From assembly GCA_014905825.1 (NCBI GenBank), contig JACGCN010000008.1, positions 62,001-126,000 on the forward strand: a stretch of 64,000 nt of DNA. Direction: 5' to 3'. The DNA is from Lyophyllum atratum. Taxonomy: Eukaryota > Basidiomycota > Agaricomycetes > Agaricales > Lyophyllaceae. The translations under genes were made by a program, and so were the position numbers. The notes beneath the pieces are model-generated. The model saw nothing but the letters and a program-made list of their open reading frames with translations, was not told the DNA's origin and ran no database searches. Position 1 is the first letter of the stretch, and the number at the start of each line of letters is the position of its first letter. Below, one piece after another: positions 23,285 to 37,000 of the stretch.

Positions 23285-23722
23285 TCAAAAGGCACAGCTC
23301 GATCGCCATAGTATAGTAATCGTGATACTCGTAATCAAAGTCGAGTTCCACAATGAGTTACTCAGTCAGCTGGTGTGTCCGTTTTGTCAGCGCGGGAGCC
23401 GGGCTATGATGCGATTATTCACCATCGCTGGCAATGGGGAAAAGTTACCAGGATAGTCAGCTATAGTCAGCCTTGGGAACGTATTGCTTGTACCTTACCA
23501 AGAGGCAGTGGGAAGCAAGGGTACACGCAACGTTCGGCTCATCATTGCGGCAGCAGGGTCGAGTTGCTTAGATTCGAGGACGTTGCCAAACAAGGTTGCG
23601 GAAGGAGGAGCCTTTGACCTCCTTTGGCCGACGGCCGTTGAAGCCACGTAGCCGAGTACTGTCTAGTGGATTTAATAATGTATCGTACAGTCATGATAAG
23701 GAGTATACAACGAATACAGGGA
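23285..23722. other. Intergenic between GST promoter and CFT1 stop
   Basis: A 438-bp gap; both neighbours are on the minus strand. No supported gene or repeat. Confidence 0.4.
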
Positions 23723-26700
23723 CTACCAGGTACCAGAAAGGCTAATCCAATCTCGCAACACCACCGTCCTTTCAGTTCCAATCTCCCGCGTAACCTCTAC
23801 TTGTCGCGGAATCGGGAGGGCCTCGAAGTGGCTCAAGAGATTGCCGTCAAGGATCCCCTTTGACAGCGGCTTCGAGACGAAATCATTCCGTACGATGCTA
23901 GAATATACTCATGAGAGACATGCCACTTTTCTGATTTTGAGCTACCTACCGGAATGCCTTGGGGTTTAATCCAGCCACATGCTGGATATTCCGGGTCAGC
24001 TGTCCTTGAAGCAGCTGAAGACGCTTGAAAGCGTGTTCGTCGACCGGGGTTAGATAGGCCAAGGACCCATCCGTGGATCCTGTATGTATGGTCAGTCAAA
24101 CTACGTAAGCGTGCAACAAGGAAGATAAGGAACCTGTCAAGAGTTTTGCTTGTGGTATCGTGGGATCGTCGCTAGTCCTTCGCGCGATGAGAGTCGACGT
24201 GCGGTACTCAGATTGGCTGTGGAATTCCGTTCGCAAGAGCAGATGGCGTCCGTCTCTCGACTCAGGGTCTAAGCACCAAAAGTCAAGCGAATGTAAAGGA
24301 CGGAAGACTGCATACACGTACCGTGCGGATTATACTCATACACACGCAGGATGCCCTCTTCATCCCCGGTCACGATCGACAGCTGGCCGTCAGCGAAGAA
24401 GAAATCAGCTATAGTAACGCAGACACGGTTGATATCTTTCCCCAGGAGGACAAGTTTGTATGGATCCTCCTACGTAGATGTCAACACATAGAGCTTATTA
24501 TTTATAGCGGGAAGTCTGACCTGGAACGCAACGAACGTGACACTCTTGACAGCATCGCCCACTAGCAACAGGTTCTTCAAACTCCGAAGAGACGTTACAT
24601 ATACCCCGACGTCGAGGAATGCGACTCCCACGAGGCGTTCGTCGGAATCAAATGCGCGAACGAAAATCTAGGAAGGATATGTGAATTCCAGGCTGGAACT
24701 AAGCTGCAGCAACGCACCTTTTGCCCCATAGATGAAACGAGGTAGCCAGTGAAGCCGCATACGGCAGTAACCGGACCCTTCGCCTCATCCCTGCATCGAA
24801 GGCGCAACTTGTACCACCGCTTGGAGGAGACGGCAGGGTCTGGAACGACCTCTACGATCTCGAAGATGTAAGTCTGCATATTCCACGACCGGTTAAACAG
24901 GTCAAAGCATGTAATGTCGTGGACTTACAGCACCCTTTGCTGCCAGGTCTTCGCCTCGATTGACGGTTGTCCCAACAGCAATGAAGTCTTTGCTTCCAGT
25001 TTCGGTGCTCGACGTCTCAAGTGTCACGACGGCCACGTCATTGATGAACTCGTTAGTTGCAAATTCGAACCTGAATATCACAACAACATGAGAACGTCAA
25101 AGTAGCACATGCAGTCAAGGGTACGTACCCATCCATGGTCACCCAAATATCCGGTGATATAAGCTCGAGAGTTGAACAGTCGCACAGGGGGTCCGAGACA
25201 TTGGGTGCTGGTTCCCAGCGAAATTAAGTTCTGACACTGATCGAAGCTCAACTGTCTTACCATCAGGCTCCCAGATCCTATTATTATCTTCGTCGAAGGA
25301 AGCGAACCGGGCTTGGAGGGAAGATGCGGCGACAATTAACGACGTCGAGGGTTCGAATATGAGGTTTGAGTAGGGGCGTCCACGCGGAATGGATCGGTAC
25401 GGGAGAGGCCCATGAAGTTGGAAGTCCGGTATCCATTCTAGCAGGATCGGGCCCTAAGAATCAAGGGTGAGGCCCAGCACAACCTCAAGAATCCATCAAC
25501 ATACGTCTTCAGTGTAAAGCAAGAAGTCGCCTTTTGATTCCCAAAGCGAACACGGGGTGAAGGCGTGTACGACATTATGGCCCGATGGGTAGAGCTGCAC
25601 CCCACTTTTGTCGGTGCCCAGGATCCAACTGGGCCGATCGCCGGTGAAGAAGACCCCGGAGAATGTGGTTCCCGGGGTGGGTGTTGTGATGAAGGGTATG
25701 AACATGCGCAGGACACGTTTTTGTTCTGCGATGATGCCTTTCTCGCCTTCTTCGGGCCTTTGAATTTCGAATGCCTTCGAGAGGACCTTGACGAATTTGA
25801 TGTCTAGGCTTGACGCCCTAACGGCGGTTGGGGGCTCAGCCGTTTGACCGCCGGTAAGGGCCTCGTATATTGCCAGCTGGCCCGATCGCAGGAAGACCTT
25901 GATGCGGCGGGGAGGTAGGTCAGGTCCAGGGAACGGTTACGATATATGAACGGCTAGTGACGTACGAAGAGATGCGGCTGCGGTGAAGATTCGCCAATCG
26001 GAGACAGGAGGATCTGCTCGACATCTAGATCTTGTGGTTTGCGGGGTGGGTCCTGTGGTAGAGATGGGGCAGGGGGGTCATGTGAGTCGGTAAGGACGTT
26101 TTGCAACGTGGTCAACATCGGGGTGGAGAATACTAGCGTCAGCTTGGGGAGGTTCCAAATCTAATAGCAGATTTCTTTAGAAGCGATGCAGGGTGTACAC
26201 GGATCAAACGAACCTCCATGACACCCTGAGGCCGAACGAGAACGAGCGATTGCCCGCTGCTCCCAGCATTGACAGCAGCTTGTAGAGTGGTGGTGGCACC
26301 ATTCAGTGGCGCACTGCTCTTTAGGTTTTGCTCGAAGAGTCCAGTGGAGTCGATGTAGAAGCAGCCAGCAATGTACCGAGAGGTCTATGGAGTGTGAGTA
26401 CCAGGAGAGAAGACGTTCCGATGCACGCACTTTATCACCCATGGGAGACATGTCTTTGCGTCTAATCTTTCCACGTTCCGTTTCTCCAATAAACAGCCCG
26501 ATAGAATCGTCTTCTCTCACAATGAGCACGAACGGATCAGAGATACTGCAAGCCCTGATCTTGGGCCGTGGCATATTCCCATCCATATCCTTGATGATTT
26601 GCCTTTCCGTTCCATCTTTCCAAGGAACGCCATCAGGTAAGTCGGTTGGAGATGGTAGCTAAAAAGACTTTACCGGACTCGAGAACGCGTATCGCGTTCG

Positions 26701-29197
26701 TCATGACATGCAAAATCGCGGTCCGCTGAAAGAACGGAGCAGCGCCAATGGTAGTACCTGGAATGCGCGTTGAGATGACGATCTCCGTTTTATTGCTTCG
26801 TGTCGCAATCTAGGGATAAATATTGGAACATGTATATTCCAAACGGGTATAAAACGTACCCGAGAGAGGCCCGGAGAAGGGTTGATATCAGTGCTGAGGA
26901 TGAGGCTGTCGTTCTCCGCTTGGTGTGGATTTATGGTTTGCTCGTAGGAGATCCCGCTGGTCTTGGACTGTCGTATAGGCAGAGACCACATTCCGCGTGC
27001 TCCACCAATCGCATGTATTCTACGCTTCATCCGGCTTGGTAGGTCGCGCTGAAGATAATTCTCGATAAGTGTAATCAACCAGGAAAGGATTATCACGTAC
27101 CTGGAAAAGTGTGAATCCACCCAAAGGCCCAGACCCGGTTGCGGTAACTAGTTCCGGGACAGGACGTTCCTGTACAAGTCTATTGTTAGCAAGGCTAACG
27201 GTATAGCATGAGGAACCTTACGCCGTTCCGAGCAAGAGAAAACGTCATATCAGCGATAGGACCATGGGCTGGCAGCGAATCACAAAGGGAAAGTCTGATG
27301 ACGGTTCGAGTTTTCTTCACATTTGTGTGGCCGTTGGTGACTGGCTCATTAGCCTTGGAGTCGCCGTAAATATCTGAAAAAGTCGTCAGAAAGATACGTA
27401 GTTTCTCAATTACGCGGAAATGGTACCATCATCGTCGTCGTAGTACATATCGTGGTCGAGCTGGACGACTGCACTCGGAGCAAGCATTTCCGTGTCTTCC
27501 TCGACTTCTTCCTCCACATGGGCGGCTTTCAGCAGGACAGAGGGACCGACTGTGCTTCCAACGAAGACGTGGTTGTCGGTGATTCGTCTCATGACCGTAG
27601 GGATCGTTGTCTGGGCGAGAGCAGGGCCCATAGTAAGATTGGATACCGTCTTCCCGTCAATGACGATATCAACAGGGTAAACTGTTCCATCTTTGAGGAT
27701 GATGAAGATTGTTTTGTCGTCCACAAATGATGCACGGCAGCCCTCCAGTTGGATGTTGCGTGTTAGATGCTCGGGAGCAATGGGGGGAAAGGAGAGGTCG
27801 CTGATCCGTCCTGGCCATCCGTTCAGAGGAAGAGTTACGCGCCGAGTGGACTGGTCGACGTATATCAAGGAGTTGCTTGTGATGATTACCACACCGCCAA
27901 TGGATGTCCCGCAGGCCATGAGGGAAAGACAGTCATGAGGCAGCCCGTCTACGGACGTGATGATGGGATAGTTCTGGGTGACGATGTCCATCGTGAAGAT
28001 CATGAGTCGGGCGGTGTCTTTGTACTCCTTCAAACGCCTATAGAGGGGGTTTATGAACGAACATACGACGACGAGGCTATACTCACCCTGTCCACGTTTT
28101 CTGAGTCTCGAAGAGGACAGCCAAGGTGGGCTTGTTGAATCCGGGGAGGAACACGAAGTCAATCACGTTTCGGATATTCTGATCCACGACCGCAGGAAGG
28201 TCCAATATGAAGCTCGGGGCGTACGGCACGTCCCTATTACACGTCAATGCCGGTTCTCTCTGAAGCTATGGCACATACTTTGTTTGGGTCTGGTCCTGAT
28301 CCATCACGTCTAGTTCTGCCTGTGATTGGTAGAAAGGGAGGATCGCGAAGGCATCTTTGGGCAAAGACAGAGCCGCACACCGCGAAAGGGGATCAACACG
28401 AAGTTCAGCTCGGAATAAGGGCGAATCCAAAGACATCTGGGTATATATTTGACATCAATCCTTGGTTTAAGATGTAAAAATGACGAACCAGCTGTGGCGC
28501 ACGTTCGTACGTATGAATTGAAACAGTCACCAGGTCATGCACTGCAGTTGACCATTCGAGAAGCGCGACCTGATACTCGGGTAAGTGAGGTTCATGAACA
28601 ACGCCGCAGATCCGCACCTTCGCATCCTTAAAAGACACCAAAAGCCTGTCAAGCTTGTCCTCAAGTGTCGCAATTACTTTAACGCCTTCCATGCCCGTTA
28701 CTATTCCATGTAGACGATGTTCGCGCACCAGATAAAACCTGGTGATGGTCCGAGGCGCACCAGCCGCATTCTTGCCTACAGACTGTGGAGAATTTGATCA
28801 GTGTTGCTCGCAACGTCCAATTCACAGCCCAAAAACGTGTTTTTCTGCAGACAAGTACATGAACCAAACTAATCACCTTGGCTATATTCACAAATCCTTC
28901 TCCCTGCTCGTCCATCTCGATCTCGCCCTCCACTGCCTCCGTTCCTCGGCGAACTTTCGACCCTCTTTCCCGCTCATCGTCTAGTTGAGGGGGTGCCGGT
29001 TCCTCGCGAAGTTCAAATATCCGAAGAAGGCTTGAGCGCGCAACAACCACGTTGCACAAGGCTCGTGCTGCAAACTCGTGCCGCGTGGTCGCGTTCGGGG
29101 GTGTCTGAAGCTCGCCAAGCGTCGACGGCGTCAACCTCAAACTCGTCGCGAACTCTACACCGCTTGGAGGAAGTATATCTTGACGAAATGCATGCAT
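23723..29197 (-). CDS. CFT1: Cleavage and polyadenylation specificity factor subunit CFT1/CPSF1
   Basis: Largest scaffold subunit of the nuclear mRNA 3'-end processing complex, built of three beta-propellers related to DDB1 (MMS1_N and CPSF_A domains). It starts MHAFRQDILPPSGVE at 29197, and exon 1 ends at 28876. Recognisable blocks follow: NAAGAPRTITRFYLV, EDKLDRLLVSFKDAK, DLPAVVDQNIRNVIDF, then a long exon (27410-28100 region) with DGLPHDCLSLMACG and SSTVGPSVLLKAA-like sequence. The C-terminus has ERLVGVAFLDVGVYVTSLR, AVKSVTFVAFQEDPYKL, TGDEEGILRVYEYNPHDPES, LLQGQLTRNIQHVAGLNPKA and DWISLSGTW with stop TAG at 23723-23725. Many ~50-bp introns interrupt it; I saw no frame break in the segments checked. 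The span suits the ~1400 residues of fungal CFT1. Confidence 0.95.
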
Positions 29198-30144
29198 AAT
29201 GGAAATTTTCTGGCCAACGATGCCTGAATAGATAAACTTGGCTTTGAAACCAGGTCAATACCCTTTCTGCTGCCGCTACTTCGATGTTCTTCAGCAGCGC
29301 TGCAGAGGTTCTGGTCGTCGTCGAAAAAATTCCGATTTCCGCTCAACCTCTCCGCACATCAGCGTGTTACATAAGCGCCGAACACGTGGCTTGGGCGCCT
29401 ATGATCATGACCGCGCTTGAAGTTCGAGTCCGACTCACCACAACCTCCTGCGAAACACGGTGTATATCGGTCTCGTTCAAGCACTACTAGGCTCTGAGAT
29501 CTGAAGATGGGCGTCTGTTGAATAAAAGTACGTTGCTAATTCTCGTGGTTGGATGAATTGTATGCACTGATCAGGTGGATGTTTGGTGGATGTCGGAGCC
29601 CGTAGGCTACGGCCAGGTTGATGATGGTTAGCCAACTCTAGTATTCATACTTTTCCAGTCCGGAAAACCGGATCTCGGCGGAAAATACTTTCTGTTAATG
29701 GCAAACGATATTGATCATTCGAAGAGCCCGTAATGACTTACTCAGTCCAACCGACTAGCGCAGCGTTTGTGTAAAAGTTTCACCCAAAGGTCATCAGGTC
29801 ACAGATGGCCATGGTTTGTTGATCCTTCCATTCACCTATACAGCATACCGAGCCCTTTTCTGACCCTGTGCCAGTGCTCTTGATCGAGAACAAGGACATC
29901 CTCGCCCATGCTTGCACAACGATGCCCACCTTATAACATACGGCTCTCACTCACTTTAGACCAGCCAGCACCCAGCTTAAATGGTTGTATACCAGGTGGA
30001 CTCCAACTTCATTCGCAAAGGAGGAGCATTCGAACGAGTCATGTGCGGATTCACAGCCGCAAACAAACGCGTGCCTAGCATGGACTGTGATGCTCGTCGC
30101 AAATTAATTGCAATCCCCTACCACGATGGGCTCCAACATCTCAA
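29198..30144. other. Intergenic, and unresolved 5' end of the Ser/Pro-rich gene
   Basis: About 950 bp lie between the divergent CFT1 start and the first exon I can place for the next gene. An ORF at 29981-30391 in another frame has no recognisable content. The true start codon of the downstream gene is probably in this stretch. Confidence 0.4.
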
Positions 30145-33100
30145 GTGGCGCCGACTCTCGATCACTTGTTCCACCCTTGCACTTCGGAAGAACCGGTGCT
30201 GTGCAACACTGTCAAATACCGCGTGTATCACCTCAAGCTCGACTCGTGTCATGAGCGTGATGTTCGCTTGCCCAGTACATATACCGTTGAAGCGGCGTAG
30301 ATGGACCCTAATGCTAATTTTCTTTGTATTCTATGTTCTCAGTAGGTACGACGAGTTCGAGACACAGTCAAGGGTTCCCGAAGGTGAGTAACGCCACGAC
30401 ACTCTAATTCCGCTAGCTGACTTGAAAGCGTAGAGCTATGCTCCACAGGTTCCGAAAGGATTCAGTGTACGGGTTTTTAAAGGGCCAGCCCTCTTATCAT
30501 TTCCTCACGCGGCTCCTGCCAATTTTGACCATGGATATCGTGCTATCCCGTTGGCTGAGCCGCCGCGACAGAGCCAAAATTGGTACCCTTCCAGGCCGCA
30601 AACCACTTCAAATTCTCCATCAGCTCCTAGTGAACCCCCAAAGACTTCGTCGCGTTCTCAGATGACAGATAATTCCACTTCTTCCACCAATCGACACGGG
30701 GCATACGAATCTAGTTCACGAACCCCAACCCCGAGCTACTCTATTTATCAAAATTCAAGAGACACCTATGTTTACGAGGCTTCTCTGTCATCCAAATCCG
30801 ATATTCATTCTAACTCGGAATACGATGACGCCTCGACGGCAGCATTTACTCCTTCTTCAACCTTTTCTCCTGCCATGTCCACCGACAGTATTACCACTTT
30901 GAGAGGAGCAGCCACCCCTGACGCTTCGACGACCGGTTTGCGTCCGCCCGCATCCTTCAGAAATTCAATTCCATCATTTCCAATGCATATTCCTGGTCTT
31001 TCCCAAGCCCAATCTGCCATTAGGGGAATATTTCGGAGCCCGACCCCACAGGATGGTCAGTCCGCTCGTGCAGATAACTCATACGCTCCCCATGCCTCCT
31101 CGGCCAGGCCTACGCCGCTCCCTGGCTCGGCAGATGCTGGCCGATCGACCACACCCATCCGGCTGTCAACCACGTCTTCAGGGTCGGGAGACCAGACTAT
31201 ACCCCGTGATGCATATTCGACAACTTCCTCTGCTGAGCACCCCACACAACCTTATGCACGTGCACGCAGCCCCATGTCAGAGTCCGAACACGGCGATGTC
31301 GACAGGGTTGCAAGGGCGAATGCGGAATATAACGCTGCCTCGTCTGCATCTTCGTCTGCCTATTATTCTGCTCGCGATTCTGCCGCCTTTACATCCACAT
31401 CCTCAGGTGCACCATCCCGCCCGGGCGATGCTACCCGACAGATTTATTCGAGTCTCCCCCTTCGTAGCAGCCCCGAACATCAACATGCACCTGTTAATGG
31501 CGCCAGTTCATATACAGGAGACACGAGCCGCCAAAGATCGTCCTTGTACCACACGACAGCCAATAATACGAGCATGGGCACCGGGAACAATGTTCAGCCA
31601 GATTCATCATTCCAATACGCACCTTCAGAATCTGAGGACACCGTGACGACCCAGTCTTCGCAGTTTATCCCACCCTTAGCGGAGTGGGTCGAGAACAGAG
31701 AACGCAGGCAGCCTCCTGTTCGACGCTCGTCCGAAGAGCACTCGCCTCCGGATATACCCCAGTTTCGTAACGAAGGTCCTACTGCAAGCCGCTATGTACC
31801 AGCGTCTCGTACCATGCTGCCAAGCGGCCAGCCTACTACGCTGAGCAGTGCTCCGTCAGAACCAACGGCGGCTGCAAGGGAGAATGATCGACCGTTGCCT
31901 GTACCTCCCCCATCTATGAGGAGCTCCCAGAGGGAGCGTAGGCGCTCAATCTCCCAACCCTCCGTTTCCTCTACTCCATCACTCTTTTATGCGTCTCACG
32001 AAGGAAGCGGGGCGCCGATGCGTGCCACGAATACACGTGAGAATGAACCACACAGGAGGGATTCGTCAGAACAACAGCCCACTTCATACGCGCCTTACCC
32101 TAGCAGGCAGCCCAACTTGCCTCCAAGTCGAGAATACGCGCCAACAGCAGAAACGCCTAATCAGAGACCTCCTCCACCTAATGTTCCACCCCCTCCTTCT
32201 CGTTCGCTGCCTCCACTTAGGACATCCCCGGAGGAACTGAATCGGCTGCAGTCCACCCACTATGCCATCCCAAGCCAGGACCATATAACTGCACCACCTT
32301 TGCCACCAAACAATGTTGGCCCTGCCGCCACTCGACAGCCAGGCTCTTCCCCTCCTCAGACGGTACCGCTCAGAGCATCTCCTGAACAAATGCATCGACT
32401 TTCTTCGAGCCGTTACAGTTTGTTACAAGCTCCAGATCATGCCCCTGCGCCGCCCACCGCAGGCGTGGCTTCAAACTACGTTACTTCGTCGTCTACCCGA
32501 CGAATGAGCACGTCTCCTCCAGGGCGACGTAATTCAATCGTTATGCCTACTCGTGGGCCTCCCGAGCCCGTCCTTTCTGCAAATTCTCTTCAATCGCCTT
32601 CACAGAATCGCCAGCCGCAGGATGTCCGCAATGATGCCGCTGCGCCGCCCATTGCAGGCGTGGCTTCACACTACGTTACTTCGTCGTCTACTCGACGGAT
32701 GAGCACGTCCCCTCCAGGGCGACGTGATTCAATCGTTATGCCTACTCGTGGGCCTCCTGAGCACGTTCTTTCTGCAAACTCTCTTCAATCGCCTACACAG
32801 AGTCGCCCACCGCAGGACGTCCGCAACAGCCCTCCTCGCAGTCAGCGGAGTGGATATGAGTCTCGAGAGCCTCATATCAACGACAGCTTCGATGATCACG
32901 GTCCTCGCAATGCGAATGGACCAATGCCGACATCCCAGCCAATGTACCCGCTACCACCAATGGCTGCCTCGACGTCGCAGAGACATGCTGCCTCAAATGA
33001 AGTCCCTCCGGCACGGACCCGATACAACAGTGACGCGCACCCCTTCGAACCTATTCCTAACCAGCACCCATTCGCGCCGCCATCGGTGTCATCAGATCCG

Positions 33101-33872
33101 GGCCCAGAGGGCGATCGTCGAAGGACGTCGTTTCTAGAGCCGCAGCGCATTGGGGGAGGTACTACATCCCACTCACGAAACGTCCCTGTCGCGGCACCTG
33201 CTAGGGTTCTGCCCGTTCCTGGAGCCTCCACCAACGTCAGATCAGAGGCGACGGCCGTAATCGCTGAAACTGATCCGAGCCGCTCACACATGCCATTCCA
33301 TGATATTCGTCGGCCCCAGGAACCGCAGCGAAGCCATTCGGATGGCGACAGACCTATACGCAGCAGCTCCTACCCGCCTCACGCATCATACGAGGCTCAC
33401 AATACTAGTGGCGCTTCGACTTCTGCTTTGCAAGTAGAACCGCACCCACAACGGCGGTACTCTGATGGCGATCAGATCGATCCGTCGAACGCCCCCGAGG
33501 GAAACACGCTTGCGCTCTTCCGCACGGTTAGATGGAACGATGATCTCGTCTGCCCCTCGCCTATCTTTGCCCATCAGCGAAGGAAGGGATGGTATAATCG
33601 TCGAGGGTGAGTCTTATAGCTTTCAAGCATCTAAACATGGTACTGAATGGCACTGGTTCAGGGATCAACTGTGGACGAACGACGGTGCTTATAAACCCTC
33701 GCCAGTGGGTCAAGAATATCCACCAGACCTGGACGGTTATCCCGAGCACGGGGAAGGTTGGATGAATGAGGAGAGCGTACGCATTGACATGGGACATCGT
33801 CTCATCCCCAAGGCACCTCTCAAATCTGCTTTGAAGCAAAGCCGGGCTCAACATATCGAGCCGGATAACTGA
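30145..33872 (+). CDS. Large Ser/Pro-rich disordered protein, basidiomycete-conserved type (5' end uncertain)
   Basis: Exons ~30145-30296, 30346-30383, 30459-33606 and 33662-33872 join in phase. The first readable exon runs PTLDHLFHPCTSEEPVL...STYTVEAA, then YDEFETQSRVPEG, then FSVRVFKGPALLSFPHAAP. A ~1000-residue Ser/Pro/Arg/Thr-rich stretch with no hydrophobic core follows. The C-terminus becomes ordered again: CPSPIFAHQRRKGWYNRRG, DQLWTNDGAYKPSPVGQEYP and GHRLIPKAPLKSALKQ. Ordered, conserved-looking ends around a disordered middle suggest a scaffold or regulatory protein. I do not recognise a function. The middle contains a 65-residue (195-bp) tandem duplication at about 32447-32836 and a looser repeat of the L-R-[TA]-S-P-E-[EQ] type. 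The start codon was not found. Confidence 0.75.
32447..32836 (+). repeat. 195-bp in-frame tandem duplication inside the Ser/Pro-rich gene
   Basis: Two consecutive 195-bp units (32447-32641, 32642-32836) encode nearly the same 65 residues, each with AGVAS.YVTSSSTRRMSTSP, GRR.SIVMPTRGPPE and VLSANSLQSP. The few differences are mostly conservative. Confidence 0.85.
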
Positions 33873-34032
33873 ACGTTGAGTATTGAATTTATTCCAATTG
33901 TAGCCGACCTGAGCGTCATGTATTTACCGTAACCTATTTGCATCCCTACCATATGTAAGTCAATACAAGTACATCCTATGTTTATTCGCAGGCTTCCCCA
34001 TGTATCCTCATATGTTCTACCATCGTAATATA

Positions 34033-37000
34033 TTAATCCGACAGAACTAGCACCGTCCTATCATTCTCCGTTACAATATGTGTTTTAACCCGTCCTTCGA
34101 CATCGCAAGTCTTTGTCCTCCTGAGTCTCTTGGGAGCCGGAATTGGACCCTTGTTCCGCATTGTATTAGACCACTGGCCATCCATGTCATAGTCGTCGTC
34201 GTCGTCGCTGTCGAAGAGGCCACGTCGTCTATACGGACCTGATAAGGGTCGCGGAAGAGGTCGCGGAGGAGGTTTATCCTTGACCATGGAGTTGACATCG
34301 TCGTCGTCGCTGTCGGTCAGGCCACCTCGTCTCGACGGACCTGATAAGGGTCGCGGAAGAGGTCGCGGAGGAGGTTTATCCTTGACCATGGAGTTGACAT
34401 CGTCCTCGTCCTCGTCGTCCTCATCCAAAACAGTATCAAAGCTTTCCCCTTCCTGGTCGTCCGAGTCAGAGACCATTCTCTTCCGTTTCCCCGCCGCCAC
34501 AGCGCTTGTAGGTTTTTTCGACTTTGATGGAGCTTTGCCATTGGCCTTGATTGCCTTCTTCGCCTTCTTCCGAAAAACACACTCTATCTTCAACGTGGAA
34601 TTCTTCAGGGTTTCGCGGGTGAGGCGAGAGAGGCGAGGCGCAAGTTGACCACGGGTCATATAGACGTTCGTCGAGTAACTTGTTTGCTGATATTTCTCTC
34701 CTAGGTACTTCTCCCTGACCAGCTCGATGATTAGGTGTTCAATCTCCTGTGGGCAATATCAGCGCGGTGATCTCGAAAGGCCATGGTACAACATACATCT
34801 TTCGTAAGATCCACTTCGCCGCCCGCGATAGCGTCTAGATCCAGCTTCTGCTTCTCTTTCACCTTCCCGCCCCCTTTCTTCCCGTTCCCACTACGTGTAA
34901 CCTCATATGCACCCCCTACGTTACCCCTGGCCAAGGCCACTAGTGAATTGAGTGTAATGTTCGCATCGTCCTGGTCTAGGGCTTCTGTGATCTTTACGAG
35001 CTGCCACGCCTCGAGCGTCACGTCTCGGCGATCGATTTCATCCGCAGGTCGGGTACAATTGTCGCAGTGCCCGCATCTCGTCAGCGCGTCGGAGTCGCCA
35101 GTGGTCCACGAGGACATGGCGAGTTGTGAGGAGTGCGAGAAATATCTGTCGGGAATCTCCTCAGAACCGGTACCAATGAAGGAGAAACTCCACCTACTTG
35201 GCGAACTGGATCTTGCGACACTCAGTCAGGTCCTGCGCAAATCCCAGCATGGCGTGTACTTGACCAATCGATGGGAAGTCAGCTACGGGAGGAGTGGGAG
35301 GCCAAGGCGAAAGTGACGCACGTTTGTATCTTCCTTCCTTCTCGTGGGCTACCATGGAGCTCAGGATCGTTCCATCTTGCGGACGGTAATACAAAACGCA
35401 GTCGGAATCCTTTCCGTCACGGCCTGCGCGACCAGACTCTTGGTAGAAGCCTTCCAACGATTTCTATGTTGGTTCAGTCATTGATAAGGCCTCCGGGATG
35501 ACTGCCTCATGACCACGTACCGAAAGCTATAGAAGCGAACGGAACCATTAGATGGGGCCTGATACACCGCAATGAAATGGACGAACGGAGTGATGCAACA
35601 CGAATCGCACGTCACCTTTGTCGATCCCTAGGCCAAATGCTAGACCACGCTGGTGAGTGGGGCCAAGTAAATGAAATGGAGGACATTACTTACCTATGGT
35701 GGCACATACGACTTTGATAGTGCCACGCCGCCATGCGACATGGAGACCTTCCTTCTCGCGATCGTGCCGGTCAGCATGATATACGCCTGTCTTGATCTTG
35801 TTCCCGCTCAGTTCCTGGAGGCCCTCGGCCACATTCTCTGCGTCCTGCACAGGGGCAACCACGTGAATCACAACGGACTTGAGGAGCCAGCCAGGAGATG
35901 AAGGCACACCTTCTTGCTCAGGCAGTAGATGATCCCGCTTTCGTCCAGGTGGTTTTTGAGGATGTAGTCTACCATGGCCTGCAAGGCATCGGCACCTTTC
36001 GCTGGCTTCGGAACGACAGTGTAGTGGAGGTTCTTGCGGTAGAGAGGGGCTGTGAAATATGCAGTGCCTTGCGTATCGGCATCTATAGAAAGGTTAGACA
36101 GGAGACGACAATAGGTCAAGGAAGTCACCCACTGTTTCCATCTACGACTGCCTTGAGGCCTAAAGTTGTGATGAGATCATCCAGAACCTTCGGCGGGCAG
36201 GTCGCTGAGAGCGCCATGATGGGCACACGCGGAAATAACGCTCGCAGTCGGTGCAGTCCCTGGTAATCTGGCCTATGGTGATGTCATAAACAGTCCGTCA
36301 AAAGGGAATACGAACTCCGTACCTGAAGTCATGCCCAAGCTGAGAAACGCAATGTGCCTCGTCAATCACAATCCGAGCTAATGAAACTTGAGGTTGAACA
36401 GCGTATGTGAGCCTCTATGATCCGCGATTTACCTAGTTGTCGCGCGTCCGACAGCTTCCCCAGCAAACCAACGAACTGCTTGCTTTTTGCGATCTTCTCG
36501 GGCTGGGAGGGGGGTTCAACATGCATGTGTACGTCTGCCAAGAGGTTACTGACCGTCACGTAACAAAGCTTGATCTCCTCTTCATTGGATGCGACTTTGC
36601 GTCCTGCAAGGGCGTACAGACGCTGGGTGATCTCGTTCGCTTCTTGCTTTGAGGTTCCGCTCGTAAGTTTGACCGCTTGGACTACCTGAGATTCAGAAAG
36701 ACGTTCCAGAAATGAAGGAAAACAGAGCTCACCGCCAGATTCGCGGAGGTGCAGAATTTGATCGGTAATGAGCGATATTAGGGGTGAAATCACAAGTGTG
36801 CATCCCGGCTGAAGGAGCGCAGGAAGTTGATATGTCAATGATTTTCCACCACCTAGAGGATATGAGTGGAAAGACGCGAATAAGAATTGAAATCGAACCT
36901 GTAGGCATCACGCAGACGATATCGCGTCCGTCCATGTTCGCATTACAGACTCTGAAGGTCTGTAAGTCTTCTTCGTCGGTAAAAACGCGATCCAGGACGT

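Noticed and set aside
29981..30391. 136-codon plus-strand ORF upstream of the Ser/Pro-rich gene
   Set aside because: The exon chain that joins in phase to the long downstream exon uses a different frame here (STYTVEAA|YDEFETQ); this ORF is a shadow over part of that exon.
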